IMG/VR virus record: IMGVR_UViG_3300025652_000475
Location: 1 to 25,835 of that record
Source: a virus
Length of the DNA: 25,835 bases
Direction: 5' to 3' (one strand)
Numbering within the stretch: the first letter of the stretch is position 1; every line of letters starts with the position of its first letter. A program made the translations under genes and the position numbers. Below are positions 1 to 9,227 of this stretch, one piece after another. The notes beneath the pieces are model-generated. The model had not been told where the DNA came from. It made no database searches and worked only from the letters and a program-made list of their open reading frames with translations.

Positions 1-2415
1 CAAGTAACATATAAGACACACTACGCTGGTACACCTGGCTTAGTAGATCCTACCTTGTATGCACCTACGGGCGGAATGGAGCGAGCAATTTATCAAAACA
101 ACTTAGGTCAGCAAATGACTGTAACTGAAGTGAATGGCTCTCCTGTTAGTTATGTACCACCGGGATTTGTACGTCAAGGGACAGTACAAGAAGTGCAACA
201 GCGACAGGCTACAGGTATGGCTGCTGGTGGTGCTGTACAAGGATACGCTGCAGGTGGTTCTGTTGATCAGGGTATCTTAGTTATTGCTAGGATGAATGGC
301 TTTAGTGGTACTAACCCCCAAGATGCTAAGATGTTTATGAATAGCTCCGAAGGTCTGCGCCGTAAGGCTATGGCTGTAGGTGCTATGATGAACAAGAGTG
401 GCTTGGCTATGGCTCAGGGTGGTAGTGTACCTAACCAAGCTGTGATTGGGGGTCAACCTCACCGTCTTGCTTACGTTAACCCTCAAGAAGAGGCTATGAT
501 GAAAGCCGCTGGTGGTGCAGGTGTGCCTTCCTATGGTGGTATCCCCGCTTATGTTCAGGTTGTAAACCCCGGCCCTGCTTCAGGTGTGCCTATAACAATG
601 GCTGACCCAGCTGCATTCTCTGTTGGGCCTGCTTCTGAAGCAGGGGCAGGAGCTACCGTTACTGATCCCGCAACAGGTACTGTTTATACTTCGAATGGGA
701 CTTCTTGGACCACAGATCGAGGTTACGATGTAGGGCCAGGTATGGGTGCAGTGTCAACTGATTCTGCTGCAACTTCTGGTGGACTGTTGCCAGCAGTAGT
801 ACCTAGTCTAACAATGCAAAATCAATTGTCACAGAACATAATGCCTGCTCAATCTAATGTTCAGTACATACAACCACAAGCAGCTGATTTTGTACCTGTG
901 GATGCAGGTCAAGCTACCCCTATTGCGCCTTATGCTGAAGCTGCTACTGTACAAACAGTACAACAAGCAAACCAGCAAGCAACACCCACTGCGCAAACAG
1001 TAGCACCTGTGTCTGCGGTAGGTTTAGTAAAGGCTGAAACAGACGCTGCTCAGGCAGCACAGGGTGTAGTTTCAGATCAGGCACAAACCACAGCTCAACA
1101 ACAGACTACTTCCTCTCTAACTGGTATGACAGGAGCACAAGGAACATCGGTTGATGTCGTAGCACCTGCACCCAGGGAACCACAAACAGGTGAACTTATT
1201 GACCCTGTAGCTAACGCTGCATCTGCCTCCTCTTTTACCGAGCAGATTGAAGCTCAGACAGCAACCCCAAGTGCACAAGCTACAGTTCAAGGACAGTTAG
1301 AGGGATTGATGCAGCAGTTTGAAGGTGGTAACACACCTGCATGGGCTGCTGGTTCAATGCGTAATGCTACAGCTATGTTGGCTGCACGTGGTCTTGGTGC
1401 TTCTAGTCTTGCAGGTCAAGCTGTTATTCAAGCTGCTATGGAAGCTGCACTTCCTATTGCTCAGATGGATGCACAAGTACAGGCACAATTTGAAGGTCAG
1501 AACTTGTCAAACCGTCAGCAACGTGCTATGCTTGCTGCACAGCAACGTGCTACATTCCTAGGTATGGAGTTTGATCAAGCTTTCCAAGCAAAGGTACAGA
1601 ACTCAGCACGTATTGGTGACATAGCTAATATGAATTTCACAGCAGAGCAAAACATAGCTTTGGAAAATTCCCGTGCGGCTAACACTATGAACTTAAATAA
1701 TCTGTCTAATCGTCAAGCTATGATTATGTCAGAGGTAGCTGCATTAGCTAATTTAGATATGGCTAATCTAAATAACCGTCAACAAGCTGCGGTACAAAAT
1801 GCACAAAGCTTTTTGCAGATGGATATGGCAAACCTCAGTAACTCACAGCAGACTGAGATGTTTAAAACTCAACAGAATGTCCAAGCATTGTTTACAGATC
1901 AAGCAGCTGAGAATGCAGCTAAACAATTTAATGCTTCTAGCAAAAATCAAACTGACCAATACTTTGCTAACCTTAGGAATCAAACAAGCCAGTTCAATGC
2001 CTCACAACAAAATGCTATGGATCAGTTTAATGTAAATTCTGTAAATGCATTACGGGAGTTTAACTCTCAAGTACAGCAACAACGTGACCTGTTTAATGCA
2101 CAAAATGGTTTGGTTATTGCTCAAGCTAATGCTCAGTGGAGACAGAACTTATCTACCATTAATACCGCTGCTCAGAATGAGGCTAATGCTAATGCAGCGC
2201 TTTCAGCTAATGCCTTTACTCAATCCACACTAGATACTCTATGGCAACGTGAGAGAGATATTATGGATTATGTATATAAAGCTAGTGAAGCTGGTAAGGA
2301 TAGAGCACTTAGTGTTGTACTTGCAGATAAAAAGTACGCTGAGTATGCGACAGCTAGGGCTGATGCGGAAGAAACTGCTGAGTGGGAAACTCTTGTCAAG
2401 ATAGTTACCACATAA
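1..2415 (+). CDS. Virion structural protein with 11-residue repeats, 5' end cut by window
   Basis: The reading frame is open from base 1, so the true start lies outside the window; the first in-window start-like codon (TTG at 55) is probably internal. The visible part is 804 residues. The N-terminal part has Gly/Ala-rich motifs such as AAGGAVQGYAAGG and a long Ala/Gln/Thr/Pro-rich stretch. From base 1501 to about 2226 the protein is Gln/Asn-rich and repeats every 11 residues, with Asn usually at the first position. It is followed after 15 bases by a lysozyme-domain protein and further structural genes on the same strand, which argues for a virion (internal, neck or fibre) role. I cannot name the family. 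An ejection or rod-like structural role is inferred from the coiled-coil-like repeat and the position. Confidence 0.75.
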   Translation, partial: QVTYKTHYAGTPGLVDPTLYAPTGGMERAIYQNNLGQQMTVTEVNGSPVSYVPPGFVRQGTVQEVQQRQATGMAAGGAVQGYAAGGSVDQGILVIARMNGFSGTNPQDAKMFMNSSEGLRRKAMAVGAMMNKSGLAMAQGGSVPNQAVIGGQPHRLAYVNPQEEAMMKAAGGAGVPSYGGIPAYVQVVNPGPASGVPITMADPAAFSVGPASEAGAGATVTDPATGTVYTSNGTSWTTDRGYDVGPGMGAVSTDSAATSGGLLPAVVPSLTMQNQLSQNIMPAQSNVQYIQPQAADFVPVDAGQATPIAPYAEAATVQTVQQANQQATPTAQTVAPVSAVGLVKAETDAAQAAQGVVSDQAQTTAQQQTTSSLTGMTGAQGTSVDVVAPAPREPQTGELIDPVANAASASSFTEQIEAQTATPSAQATVQGQLEGLMQQFEGGNTPAWAAGSMRNATAMLAARGLGASSLAGQAVIQAAMEAALPIAQMDAQVQAQFEGQNLSNRQQRAMLAAQQRATFLGMEFDQAFQAKVQNSARIGDIANMNFTAEQNIALENSRAANTMNLNNLSNRQAMIMSEVAALANLDMANLNNRQQAAVQNAQSFLQMDMANLSNSQQTEMFKTQQNVQALFTDQAAENAAKQFNASSKNQTDQYFANLRNQTSQFNASQQNAMDQFNVNSVNALREFNSQVQQQRDLFNAQNGLVIAQANAQWRQNLSTINTAAQNEANANAALSANAFTQSTLDTLWQRERDIMDYVYKASEAGKDRALSVVLADKKYAEYATARADAEETAEWETLVKIVTT

Positions 2416-2430
2416 TTACAGGATAATAAA

Positions 2431-3246
2431 ATGTCTTATACAGGACTGTTGCGTAAAGCAAGAAAAGAAATTAGAGGTTTCTCTGAGGGTGGGTTAACCG
2501 CAGCGGAGGAGGGTACTAGAAGACTCTCGTCTAAGGGGTTGACAGGTAGCTCTTTTCAAGAAGCTCTGGGTGATAATGATGCCTCTGAGCTTCTACCTAA
2601 AAGAATGTTATCTGGTAGCTCTCTCGTAAAAAGAAGAGCTAGCGATAGGTTTGACTCTAGTGAGTCTGAGGAAGACTTCTTAACAAGGTCGTATAGAAAT
2701 GTTGTAAATCAAAATGAACGATTGATAGAAGAGGGTAGCTCTACCCAAGCTGCAACTGATGAGTCTGGTGAACCTTTAGATATTCTAAATCAGGGTGATG
2801 ATGTAGCCGATTCCTCTGGTCAATCTGCTGAAGACTTTATTGCTAGCTTTGAGAATGTAACGGATCAAAAAACTTTTAAAGCTTACTGGGATGTAGATCA
2901 CTGGGCAATTGGTTTTGGAAGTAAGGCTAGCGGAGAGAATGAAACTATAACCCTAGCACAAGCTAGAGATAGGCTAAGTAAAGACACTTCTAAATTTAGA
3001 GATATTGTGACATCTACAGCAGAGAGATACGGGTATGATTGGGACTCCGATCAAATCACAGCACTCACTAGTTTTACCTACAACTTAGGCGCAGGAAATC
3101 TAGAGAAGCTGCTAGAAGGTGGTAGTCGTGGTGACGAAGAGATTTCTAATATGATACTTGAGTATAACAAAGCTGATGGTAAAGTACTGCCGGGACTTGT
3201 GAAAAGACGTAAAGCTGAAGCTGCTTTATTCTCTAGCGTGAATTAA
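2431..3246 (+). CDS. Virion-associated lysozyme (GH24, T4/P22 type) with long N-terminal extension
   Basis: The protein has 271 residues. Residues 1-135 are Ser/Glu/Arg-rich and unrecognised. From about residue 135 it matches the phage lysozyme fold, which cleaves the glycan backbone of peptidoglycan. The catalytic Glu is in SFENV (E141), a following Asp is D154, the helix motif ALTSFTYNLGAGNL matches the family pattern, and PGLVKRRKAEAALF matches the typical C-terminal PGLxxRRxAE signature. The usual catalytic Thr before IGxG is Ala here (A159, WAIGFG). An AGGA ribosome binding site precedes the ATG. The location inside the structural block and the N-terminal extension suggest a wall-degrading enzyme carried in the particle for DNA entry rather than a free endolysin; a lysis role is not excluded. 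Confidence 0.85.
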   Translation: MSYTGLLRKARKEIRGFSEGGLTAAEEGTRRLSSKGLTGSSFQEALGDNDASELLPKRMLSGSSLVKRRASDRFDSSESEEDFLTRSYRNVVNQNERLIEEGSSTQAATDESGEPLDILNQGDDVADSSGQSAEDFIASFENVTDQKTFKAYWDVDHWAIGFGSKASGENETITLAQARDRLSKDTSKFRDIVTSTAERYGYDWDSDQITALTSFTYNLGAGNLEKLLEGGSRGDEEISNMILEYNKADGKVLPGLVKRRKAEAALFSSVN

Positions 3247-3256
3247 GGAGTAGACT

Positions 3257-3775
3257 ATGTTTAGTGCACCAATACCGGGCCAGTCCCTCACATCGGAACC
3301 TAAGAACGTACCTTGGGAGAATCCCCCACAGTTTCCAGATCCTGAGTCTGCACTATTGTGGCACATGGACAGACTTCAAGAGCCTGAAAAGATTAAAGCT
3401 GTAGCTGGATTACTTACGTTAGGATTGGATGTAGTAACTCTGACAGAGGGATTGCTTAGAGCAGCTGTAATTGACGGTCGTCACTCCATTGATGTCTCTC
3501 TTCTTATTGGACCTATTATACATGAGTATATTGTAGGTACTGCAGATGCAGCAGGTATAGAGTACGATGAAGGTATGGATGAACCTTCTGTAGATGACAC
3601 AAATATTGAATACACTATTAGGTCTAAAGAGTCGGCTAAGATTTTAAAAGAACTTGAAGAGAGTGGTGAAGTAGACTTTGATGTAGAGCCTAAAGAATCT
3701 ATGGAAATGCCAGAGGAAGTTGAAACTCCTGCTGAAGAAAAACCTATGGGCTTGATGTCAAGAGGAGAAGTATAA
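3257..3775 (+). CDS. Structural-block protein of unknown function, acidic C-terminus
   Basis: The protein has 172 residues and a strong AAGGAG ribosome binding site ten bases after the lysozyme stop. It begins MFSAPIPGQSLTSEP, followed by a Pro-rich stretch and a predicted helical core (about residues 55-95, containing LLTLGLDVVTLTEGLLRAA). The last 60 residues are dominated by Glu, Asp and Pro. The FSAPIPGQSLT-type N-terminus recalls small structural-cluster proteins of marine phages, from memory only. It ends in a TAATG overlap with the next gene, so the two are probably translationally coupled. A chaperone-like or minor virion role is possible but not shown. Confidence 0.75.
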   Translation: MFSAPIPGQSLTSEPKNVPWENPPQFPDPESALLWHMDRLQEPEKIKAVAGLLTLGLDVVTLTEGLLRAAVIDGRHSIDVSLLIGPIIHEYIVGTADAAGIEYDEGMDEPSVDDTNIEYTIRSKESAKILKELEESGEVDFDVEPKESMEMPEEVETPAEEKPMGLMSRGEV

Positions 3776-4824
3776 TGGGTATGTGGCAAGGCATTAGTCA
3801 AGGGTTAGACGCTGTTGAGCAGAGAAAGCTTAATCAAGCAGAGCTTGATATTAGAAAAAAATCTGAAGAAAGACTTGAGAAACAATTTAACCAAGAGATG
3901 ACTGACAGAAGATTAAAACAAATTATAGATCTTGGGGGATTTGTAAGTAGTTCTAGATCAGGTAAAGCTTCTAAGGATGCTAGAGCTGATGCAGAAGCAG
4001 TAGTTACTTTTAAAAATCGTATGCAAGCTGCACTTAAAAATGTTAGTATCGAAGATCAACAAAGACTTCAAGAATATACCAATCAACTAACCACATCACC
4101 AGAAAAAACAGCTGAGGTATTAGGAGCCTGGAATCAGCTAAATGAATCTGGTAGTAATATACAAATTACAGAAATACCAGAAATATTTCAAATTATTTCG
4201 TTTACTGCGGGTGATACAGAACAAACTAGACTTACTTTAGAAGAGTTGTACAACATAGATTTAACCGATGACGAAGTGTATAAAAATCTTCTACAAGCTG
4301 CAGCATCTTCGAACAGATCTTCGGTTGTGGTAGACTACAACCCGGCTAGTACAAGTGTACGTAAGCCAGAGGATTTACGTGCTCAGTATCAGTACATTTT
4401 ACCTATAGTAATTGGAGCTGCTGAAGATGCTCAAAGTCAAACCGACAGGCCTGATGCACAAGAAATTACCGCCGCACTTAACGATGTTAAAAGTAGTAAT
4501 GAGGCAGTACGTGCTAGAGCACAGTCATACTTGTTTAGGAAGTTCTTTAGCTTAGAACGTGCACAGGAACTTGAGTCGAGTGGTAACAATTACTTTCGTG
4601 GCTTAACAGATAATCCACTCGTTGCTGCCAGGTTAGTTAGCAAAGAACCTGTAGTTAATAGTAGTCCTGCAGTTGGGGCTATTCCCGGTGCGACAGTTTT
4701 AACTCAAGAAATGATTGACAGTAATCCGTCCTTAAAGAATATTGGCGCTGAACCCGGAGATCAATTTTTACAGACACAAGAAGGTGGAAAGTTATATGGC
4801 CCGGACGGAAACCCAAAACAATAG
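3775..4824 (+). CDS. Probable virion protein of unknown function
   Basis: The protein has 349 residues. The start ATG shares its A with the stop of the upstream gene (TAATG). An alternative start two codons downstream (third codon, ATG) is also possible. Residues 15-55 are highly charged and helical (QRKLNQAELDIRKKSEERL), likely a coiled coil. The remainder is mixed, without a motif I recognise. The C-terminal 29 bases overlap the start of the large internal virion gene. Its place between structural genes suggests a component of the ejection or internal core complex; this is inference from position alone. Confidence 0.75.
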   Translation: MGMWQGISQGLDAVEQRKLNQAELDIRKKSEERLEKQFNQEMTDRRLKQIIDLGGFVSSSRSGKASKDARADAEAVVTFKNRMQAALKNVSIEDQQRLQEYTNQLTTSPEKTAEVLGAWNQLNESGSNIQITEIPEIFQIISFTAGDTEQTRLTLEELYNIDLTDDEVYKNLLQAAASSNRSSVVVDYNPASTSVRKPEDLRAQYQYILPIVIGAAEDAQSQTDRPDAQEITAALNDVKSSNEAVRARAQSYLFRKFFSLERAQELESSGNNYFRGLTDNPLVAARLVSKEPVVNSSPAVGAIPGATVLTQEMIDSNPSLKNIGAEPGDQFLQTQEGGKLYGPDGNPKQ

Positions 4825-7800
4825 TGACCCCTTTGCTGGTGTAACCTTAGCTACTGAACCTTATAATGTTTTTAATGACGTTACTTTAGCTACAGACCCT
4901 TACGATTTTTCCAGTGAAGCTCCTGTATCAAGTCCTTCATTACCCGAGGCTGGTTCTTACACTCAAGACGACCTAGCTCTCAATGACGGTTTGTATGCCC
5001 CTATTGAGAAATTTATGATCCTTCGTTATGGAGATCAAGCTGTAGAAGGCGAGACCCGTGAAGAAGTTGTGAATAAATTTTTAAACAATAGACGAGGTGT
5101 TGCAGGTGGTAACTCTGTCATAGGCCTATCAGAGCTAGATTTCTTAAGAGAAATTTCTGGTGACGACGAGGCTATGGTTAAAACTGGGCAGGCCTATCAA
5201 ATCTACGAGGATATGGCCGGAATCTTCAGCGAAGAAGCTACTTGGTCTGAAACAATGGAAGGCCTAAAAGACTACACAATGGGTGCAATACTAGATCCAA
5301 TTAACTTGGTTGGTTTTGGTATAGGTAAAATAGCTGCGGGTGGTGGACTTAGGTTAGCAACGCAAGCTGCTAAACAGCAAGCACTAAAGGCGATGGCAAA
5401 AAAGGCTGCAGAAAAAGGAGCTTCAAAAGCCTCTATTAAAAAAGCTGGAGAGGTTGCTATGTCTAATGCAGTTTCTCAGATAGGTAAGCAAGAGCTAGCA
5501 AGACAGGGTACTGCAGCTGCTACAAGAGCTGCAATGAAGGGTCAGGGATTAAGGAAACTAGCTCAAACATCTGCTATGAAAGAGTTAGCTGCTGTTACAA
5601 CATTTGAGTCTATTGTATCTGCTGGATTAGAATACGGATATCAGAACAGCCTAGTTAAAACTGATGTTCAAGAGGATATCAATAAATTTGCTATAGGTTT
5701 GGCGTTTCTTGGGGGTACTATTATAGGTGGTGTACAAGCTACCGCCATACTTCGTCGGGGTGAATTTGATATTGCTATGCCCAGCCTATCAGTTGAAATG
5801 CCTGAGCCAAAAGATGTGAATATTCTAGGTAAACTTGCGGAAAGTATATCTGAGTACGCAGACAACTTAGTTCCTTCAAATATATCATGGAAAGAGTCTG
5901 TAGAAAAAGGTGTTAAGTTTGAGGATTTAGACAGTAATTTCTTTGTTGATATGCTTATAGGTCTTGGTGATAAAGATTCTGGTGAAGTTTATCTTAAAGG
6001 TATAGCACAGATTGCTTTTGAAAATGGACTTAACTATCAAAAAAGATTTGAAGAGGATAAGTACTCTAATTGGATTAAGGATCTTATCTTGGCCTCAGAT
6101 CCACAAGATGTAAAAAGTTTTGCAACTGCTTGGCAGAAGGCTTCCGGTGTAAAATTAAAAGGATTTAATAAAGTTTCAGTGAAAGACTTTGCAAATACTT
6201 TTGCTATGAAGATGAATCAATCAGCAAGAGTTATGAATGCAGCATCTCAAGGGGCTAAATTAAATGGGATGAGTAAGTCTGATTATCAGGTTCAGCAACT
6301 TATAGACGATGCTTTAGATTTAGGGTTACTTAAAAAAGAAGAACCCAAAAGTAAAATTTCAGGTATCACTAATGAAGTCACAACTGGTATTCAGAACAGG
6401 GTCATTAGAACACTTGTAACGCACCCATCTACAAGCTACTTAAACTTTGTTGGCTGGGCTGCTCAAACTTCTTTAGGTTCTGTCGCAGATCTATCAGGTG
6501 CTATACTACACTCAGGTGCAGGTACACTTAAAAAAGCTTTTGGTATGTTGGAAGATGGGGTTGACCCACTAACTGTTTCGAGGTCAGTCCTTGCGGCTAA
6601 TGCCAATCGTTTAAAACTTTTATTAAACCCGGACATGACATATGAGGCTTACAGATCTATACTTCAATTACGTGGGGATAAACTAGATAAACTATCTGAT
6701 GTTATTTCAGGTGGTGTTGTAGACACATCTAAAGTACTATCTGACAGCTCCCTGTCACCCACAACGCAACTGCTTGGGACAAAAGCAGATGAAGTTATTG
6801 ATCTTATGCAGGTACTAACCCTTGTCAAGGGTCAAGATAGCTTTACTAAATCGCAAGAATTTGTTTACCAACTTGATAAGGGATTGAGATCTACTTTAAA
6901 TAAGTCTTGGGATGAAGTCTTTACAGACCCCAATGCATCTAAAATTTTAAATACAAAAGAGTACCGTGCAATTGAAGAACAGGCTCTGCGTAAAACGCTT
7001 GAAAGAATTTCATCCAAGTCGTATAAAGGCACAGGTGCTGTTGGTCAAATTGCAGGAGTTTTTGAGGATGCACGTAACATACCGGGCCTAGGTTTGCTAG
7101 TACCTTTTGGTAGATTCTTTAACAACACTGTGGACCTTACAATTCAAAATACACCTATGGTACCACAGGTTGCTAAGTTGTTTGGTGGATTTTATGGTGA
7201 TAAAAATTACTCTGAATTGTGGGCTAGGTCTGCTATATCTTCGGCTATTATATATTCTCTTGCCGAAACAGAGTACGAAAATAGAAAGAAGGGTCTAGCA
7301 ATAGACCAGATTATTGATCCTAGAACTGGAGAAATAAGTAGTGTTCAATACGATTACCCTATTTCTAACTATAAATATATAGGTCGCATTGCGTCTTACT
7401 GGTTTAATGATGAAACGGTACCCGCAGAATTAATAACAAGGGCTAACAATGATATAGGGCTTGGATCTTTTACCCGTAACTTAGAGACAACATTTGAAGA
7501 TTTGATGGCTATTACAGCTAAGGCAGTGTCTGGTGAAGATGATGCTTTGATCAGAGCTATGGCAGATACAGGTGGTGCAATTGGTTCTCAAGTTATATCC
7601 GGTATCACTCGACCACTAGAACCTATTAACTTTGCTATAGGTTTTGCCTCTGGCTCCGAGGGTAGGCTCGTTGATAGAAAAATAGGTAACGATTTCTTAA
7701 ATAAATCTCTTCGTTATCTAGATCAAATTACTCCCCTCTTTACTGGAGATGAATCTGTCCAAGCTGTTGGGGCTGCTACTGGTCCTATGTATACACAGTC

Positions 7801-8287
7801 CAGTAAGATGGTTGGCTCAAGACCTGTAAGGCTAACTTCAACAGAACGTATAATGAATATTCTTAGCATACCAACATTCAAATTAAATGCTCCTACATCT
7901 GTAACAGATAAAGCACCGGAAGCTGCTAATAAATATAATCGTTATATGTTTAATACTATTGAAGATGAAGCAGAAAAACTTTTGAAGAATGGTTTTTCTA
8001 AGATGAGGCCTGAGAAACAGAAACTTATCTGGTCTCAAGTTGTATCTAGACAAAAGAAAATAGCTAAGACACTGATGTTCTTAGATAACTCTGGCGTTAC
8101 TGATACCGCAGACCTGACCTTTGAGTTGTCAGATAAGTACTCATGGTCTAAAATTGATGAGGCACTGGCAGGTATTTCAGAGAACTTAGGTGAGGAACTA
8201 AAATTTGAGAACCTCACCCGTGGTCAACTGTATGTATTAAAGTCTTGGTTAGAAACTAGGGACACAATGATTATGTTACAAGACTAA
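4796..8287 (+). CDS. Large internal virion / DNA ejection protein
   Basis: Starting from the ATG at 4796 (GGTGG upstream, MARTETQNNSDPF), the protein has 1163 residues; the frame is open further upstream with a TTG at 4742, but no convincing site supports it. It overlaps the preceding gene by 29 bases. It contains several amphipathic or hydrophobic helices, for example IGLAFLGGTIIGGVQATAIL and SAISSAIIYSLAE, an Ala/Lys-rich helical region near residues 185-240, and the segment IPGLGLLVPFGRFFNNTVDL. Length, helices and the terminal place in the structural block fit the giant internal proteins that podoviruses eject into the cell envelope to conduct DNA (T7 gp16-like in role; homology not demonstrated). 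No transglycosylase motif was found. The gene meets the convergent early operon head-on at its stop codon. Confidence 0.75.
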   Translation: MARTETQNNSDPFAGVTLATEPYNVFNDVTLATDPYDFSSEAPVSSPSLPEAGSYTQDDLALNDGLYAPIEKFMILRYGDQAVEGETREEVVNKFLNNRRGVAGGNSVIGLSELDFLREISGDDEAMVKTGQAYQIYEDMAGIFSEEATWSETMEGLKDYTMGAILDPINLVGFGIGKIAAGGGLRLATQAAKQQALKAMAKKAAEKGASKASIKKAGEVAMSNAVSQIGKQELARQGTAAATRAAMKGQGLRKLAQTSAMKELAAVTTFESIVSAGLEYGYQNSLVKTDVQEDINKFAIGLAFLGGTIIGGVQATAILRRGEFDIAMPSLSVEMPEPKDVNILGKLAESISEYADNLVPSNISWKESVEKGVKFEDLDSNFFVDMLIGLGDKDSGEVYLKGIAQIAFENGLNYQKRFEEDKYSNWIKDLILASDPQDVKSFATAWQKASGVKLKGFNKVSVKDFANTFAMKMNQSARVMNAASQGAKLNGMSKSDYQVQQLIDDALDLGLLKKEEPKSKISGITNEVTTGIQNRVIRTLVTHPSTSYLNFVGWAAQTSLGSVADLSGAILHSGAGTLKKAFGMLEDGVDPLTVSRSVLAANANRLKLLLNPDMTYEAYRSILQLRGDKLDKLSDVISGGVVDTSKVLSDSSLSPTTQLLGTKADEVIDLMQVLTLVKGQDSFTKSQEFVYQLDKGLRSTLNKSWDEVFTDPNASKILNTKEYRAIEEQALRKTLERISSKSYKGTGAVGQIAGVFEDARNIPGLGLLVPFGRFFNNTVDLTIQNTPMVPQVAKLFGGFYGDKNYSELWARSAISSAIIYSLAETEYENRKKGLAIDQIIDPRTGEISSVQYDYPISNYKYIGRIASYWFNDETVPAELITRANNDIGLGSFTRNLETTFEDLMAITAKAVSGEDDALIRAMADTGGAIGSQVISGITRPLEPINFAIGFASGSEGRLVDRKIGNDFLNKSLRYLDQITPLFTGDESVQAVGAATGPMYTQSSKMVGSRPVRLTSTERIMNILSIPTFKLNAPTSVTDKAPEAANKYNRYMFNTIEDEAEKLLKNGFSKMRPEKQKLIWSQVVSRQKKIAKTLMFLDNSGVTDTADLTFELSDKYSWSKIDEALAGISENLGEELKFENLTRGQLYVLKSWLETRDTMIMLQD

Positions 8288-8517
8288 TCCTCCTCTAACA
8301 TCCTGTCTGCCCACTCGTAGGCTTCACGCCTAATTTCTTCCAATCTACTGAACCCCTGACGATTAGAAAGTAATCCCGCAAGTGCTTGACCTGCGAGATA
8401 TGTTCTGGCTGTCAGGGGTTTATCTTTTGGAACCTTGGATTGTCTGAACTCCCTAGCCTCTTGCAGTAACTTGTTTTCTTTCTTGGGCCTACCACGTGGC
8501 CTACCAGTTGTGTTCAT
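8284..8517 (-). CDS. Small AT-hook-like DNA-binding protein
   Basis: The protein has 77 residues. Its N-terminus GRPRGRPKKE is a textbook AT-hook (basic residues around a GRP core), which in known proteins inserts into the minor groove of AT-rich DNA. The remainder (YLAGQALAGLLSNRQGF, then an acidic helix ending WADRMLEED) is unrecognised. The start overlaps the phoH stop as ATGA, so it is the last gene of the long - strand operon. Its TAG stop overlaps by four bases the TAA stop of the large virion gene on the other strand. A role in DNA packaging, nucleoid binding or transcription is possible; I cannot choose between them. Confidence 0.7.
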   Translation of the reverse strand: MNTTGRPRGRPKKENKLLQEAREFRQSKVPKDKPLTARTYLAGQALAGLLSNRQGFSRLEEIRREAYEWADRMLEED

Positions 8518-9227
8518 ATTCCCTCCTTGAGAAAAACTTTAACCCACTGTGCGCAGATGTCACTTCTTATGATGTCGTTAATACCAAACTCAATAACTGG
8601 TACAGGTAGTATGTGCTTTTTTGCTAGGTGAATAACTTTGGATAGGCCATCCCCAGAAGGAAGATCACTCTGTTGTACATCTCCATTCAAAACAATTTTA
8701 CTTCCCTCGCCCACTCTGGTGAGTAGCATCTTCAACTCATGTGTTGTTATGTTCTGAGTTTCATCTACAATAATAAAAGAATTATCAAAACTACGCCCAC
8801 GCATGAGGGCAAGAGGTGCCATCTCGATGTTACCATTTTTAATTCCAGTCTCTACTACACCCTTACCAAGGTGCTTGATTAGTACATCGAGTACAGGCAA
8901 TGCCCAAGGGTAAGTCTTTTCTTCCAGAGTTCCTGGAAGATACCCGATGTCTTTACCCACAGTTACGTGAGGTCTAGTGATGACAATCTTGTCTATTTCT
9001 TTTGTCGTATACAGATCAGCTGCGTAAGTAGCAGTAACATAAGTCTTACCAGTACCAGCTGGGCCTAGGATAAAGACTTGATTGCTGCTAGTTAAAGCAT
9101 TTAATAACTCCCTCTGTGTCTCTGTCTTTGGTATTATACCTGATGTTTCTTTCTTTGCTGCGCCCTTGTAGTTAGTTTTTCGACGGGATCGTACTTGCTT
9201 CTTAGGTGGCTCAAGACTATCAATCAT
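8514..9227 (-). CDS. phoH: PhoH-like P-loop ATPase
   Basis: The protein has 237 residues. A basic N-terminal 25 residues (VRSRRKTNYKGAAKK) precedes a P-loop GPAGTGKT at 55-62. A typical PhoH segment ITRPHVTVGKDIGYLPG follows at 83-99. Walker B is FIIVDETQN at 151-159, and NGDVQQSDLPSG begins at 181. PhoH proteins are predicted RNA-associated ATPases of the helicase superfamily 1 type, widespread in marine phages; their biochemical role in phage infection is unsettled. The gene overlaps both neighbours by ATGA junctions, so it belongs to the replication/nucleotide operon. Family assignment is very secure; function is not. Confidence 0.93.
   Translation of the reverse strand: MIDSLEPPKKQVRSRRKTNYKGAAKKETSGIIPKTETQRELLNALTSSNQVFILGPAGTGKTYVTATYAADLYTTKEIDKIVITRPHVTVGKDIGYLPGTLEEKTYPWALPVLDVLIKHLGKGVVETGIKNGNIEMAPLALMRGRSFDNSFIIVDETQNITTHELKMLLTRVGEGSKIVLNGDVQQSDLPSGDGLSKVIHLAKKHILPVPVIEFGINDIIRSDICAQWVKVFLKEGI

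Noticed and set aside
1319-2233. Leu/His-rich frames inside the large structural gene
   Set aside because: They arise from the +1 reading of the Gln/Asn/Ala-rich repeat and have no start signals.
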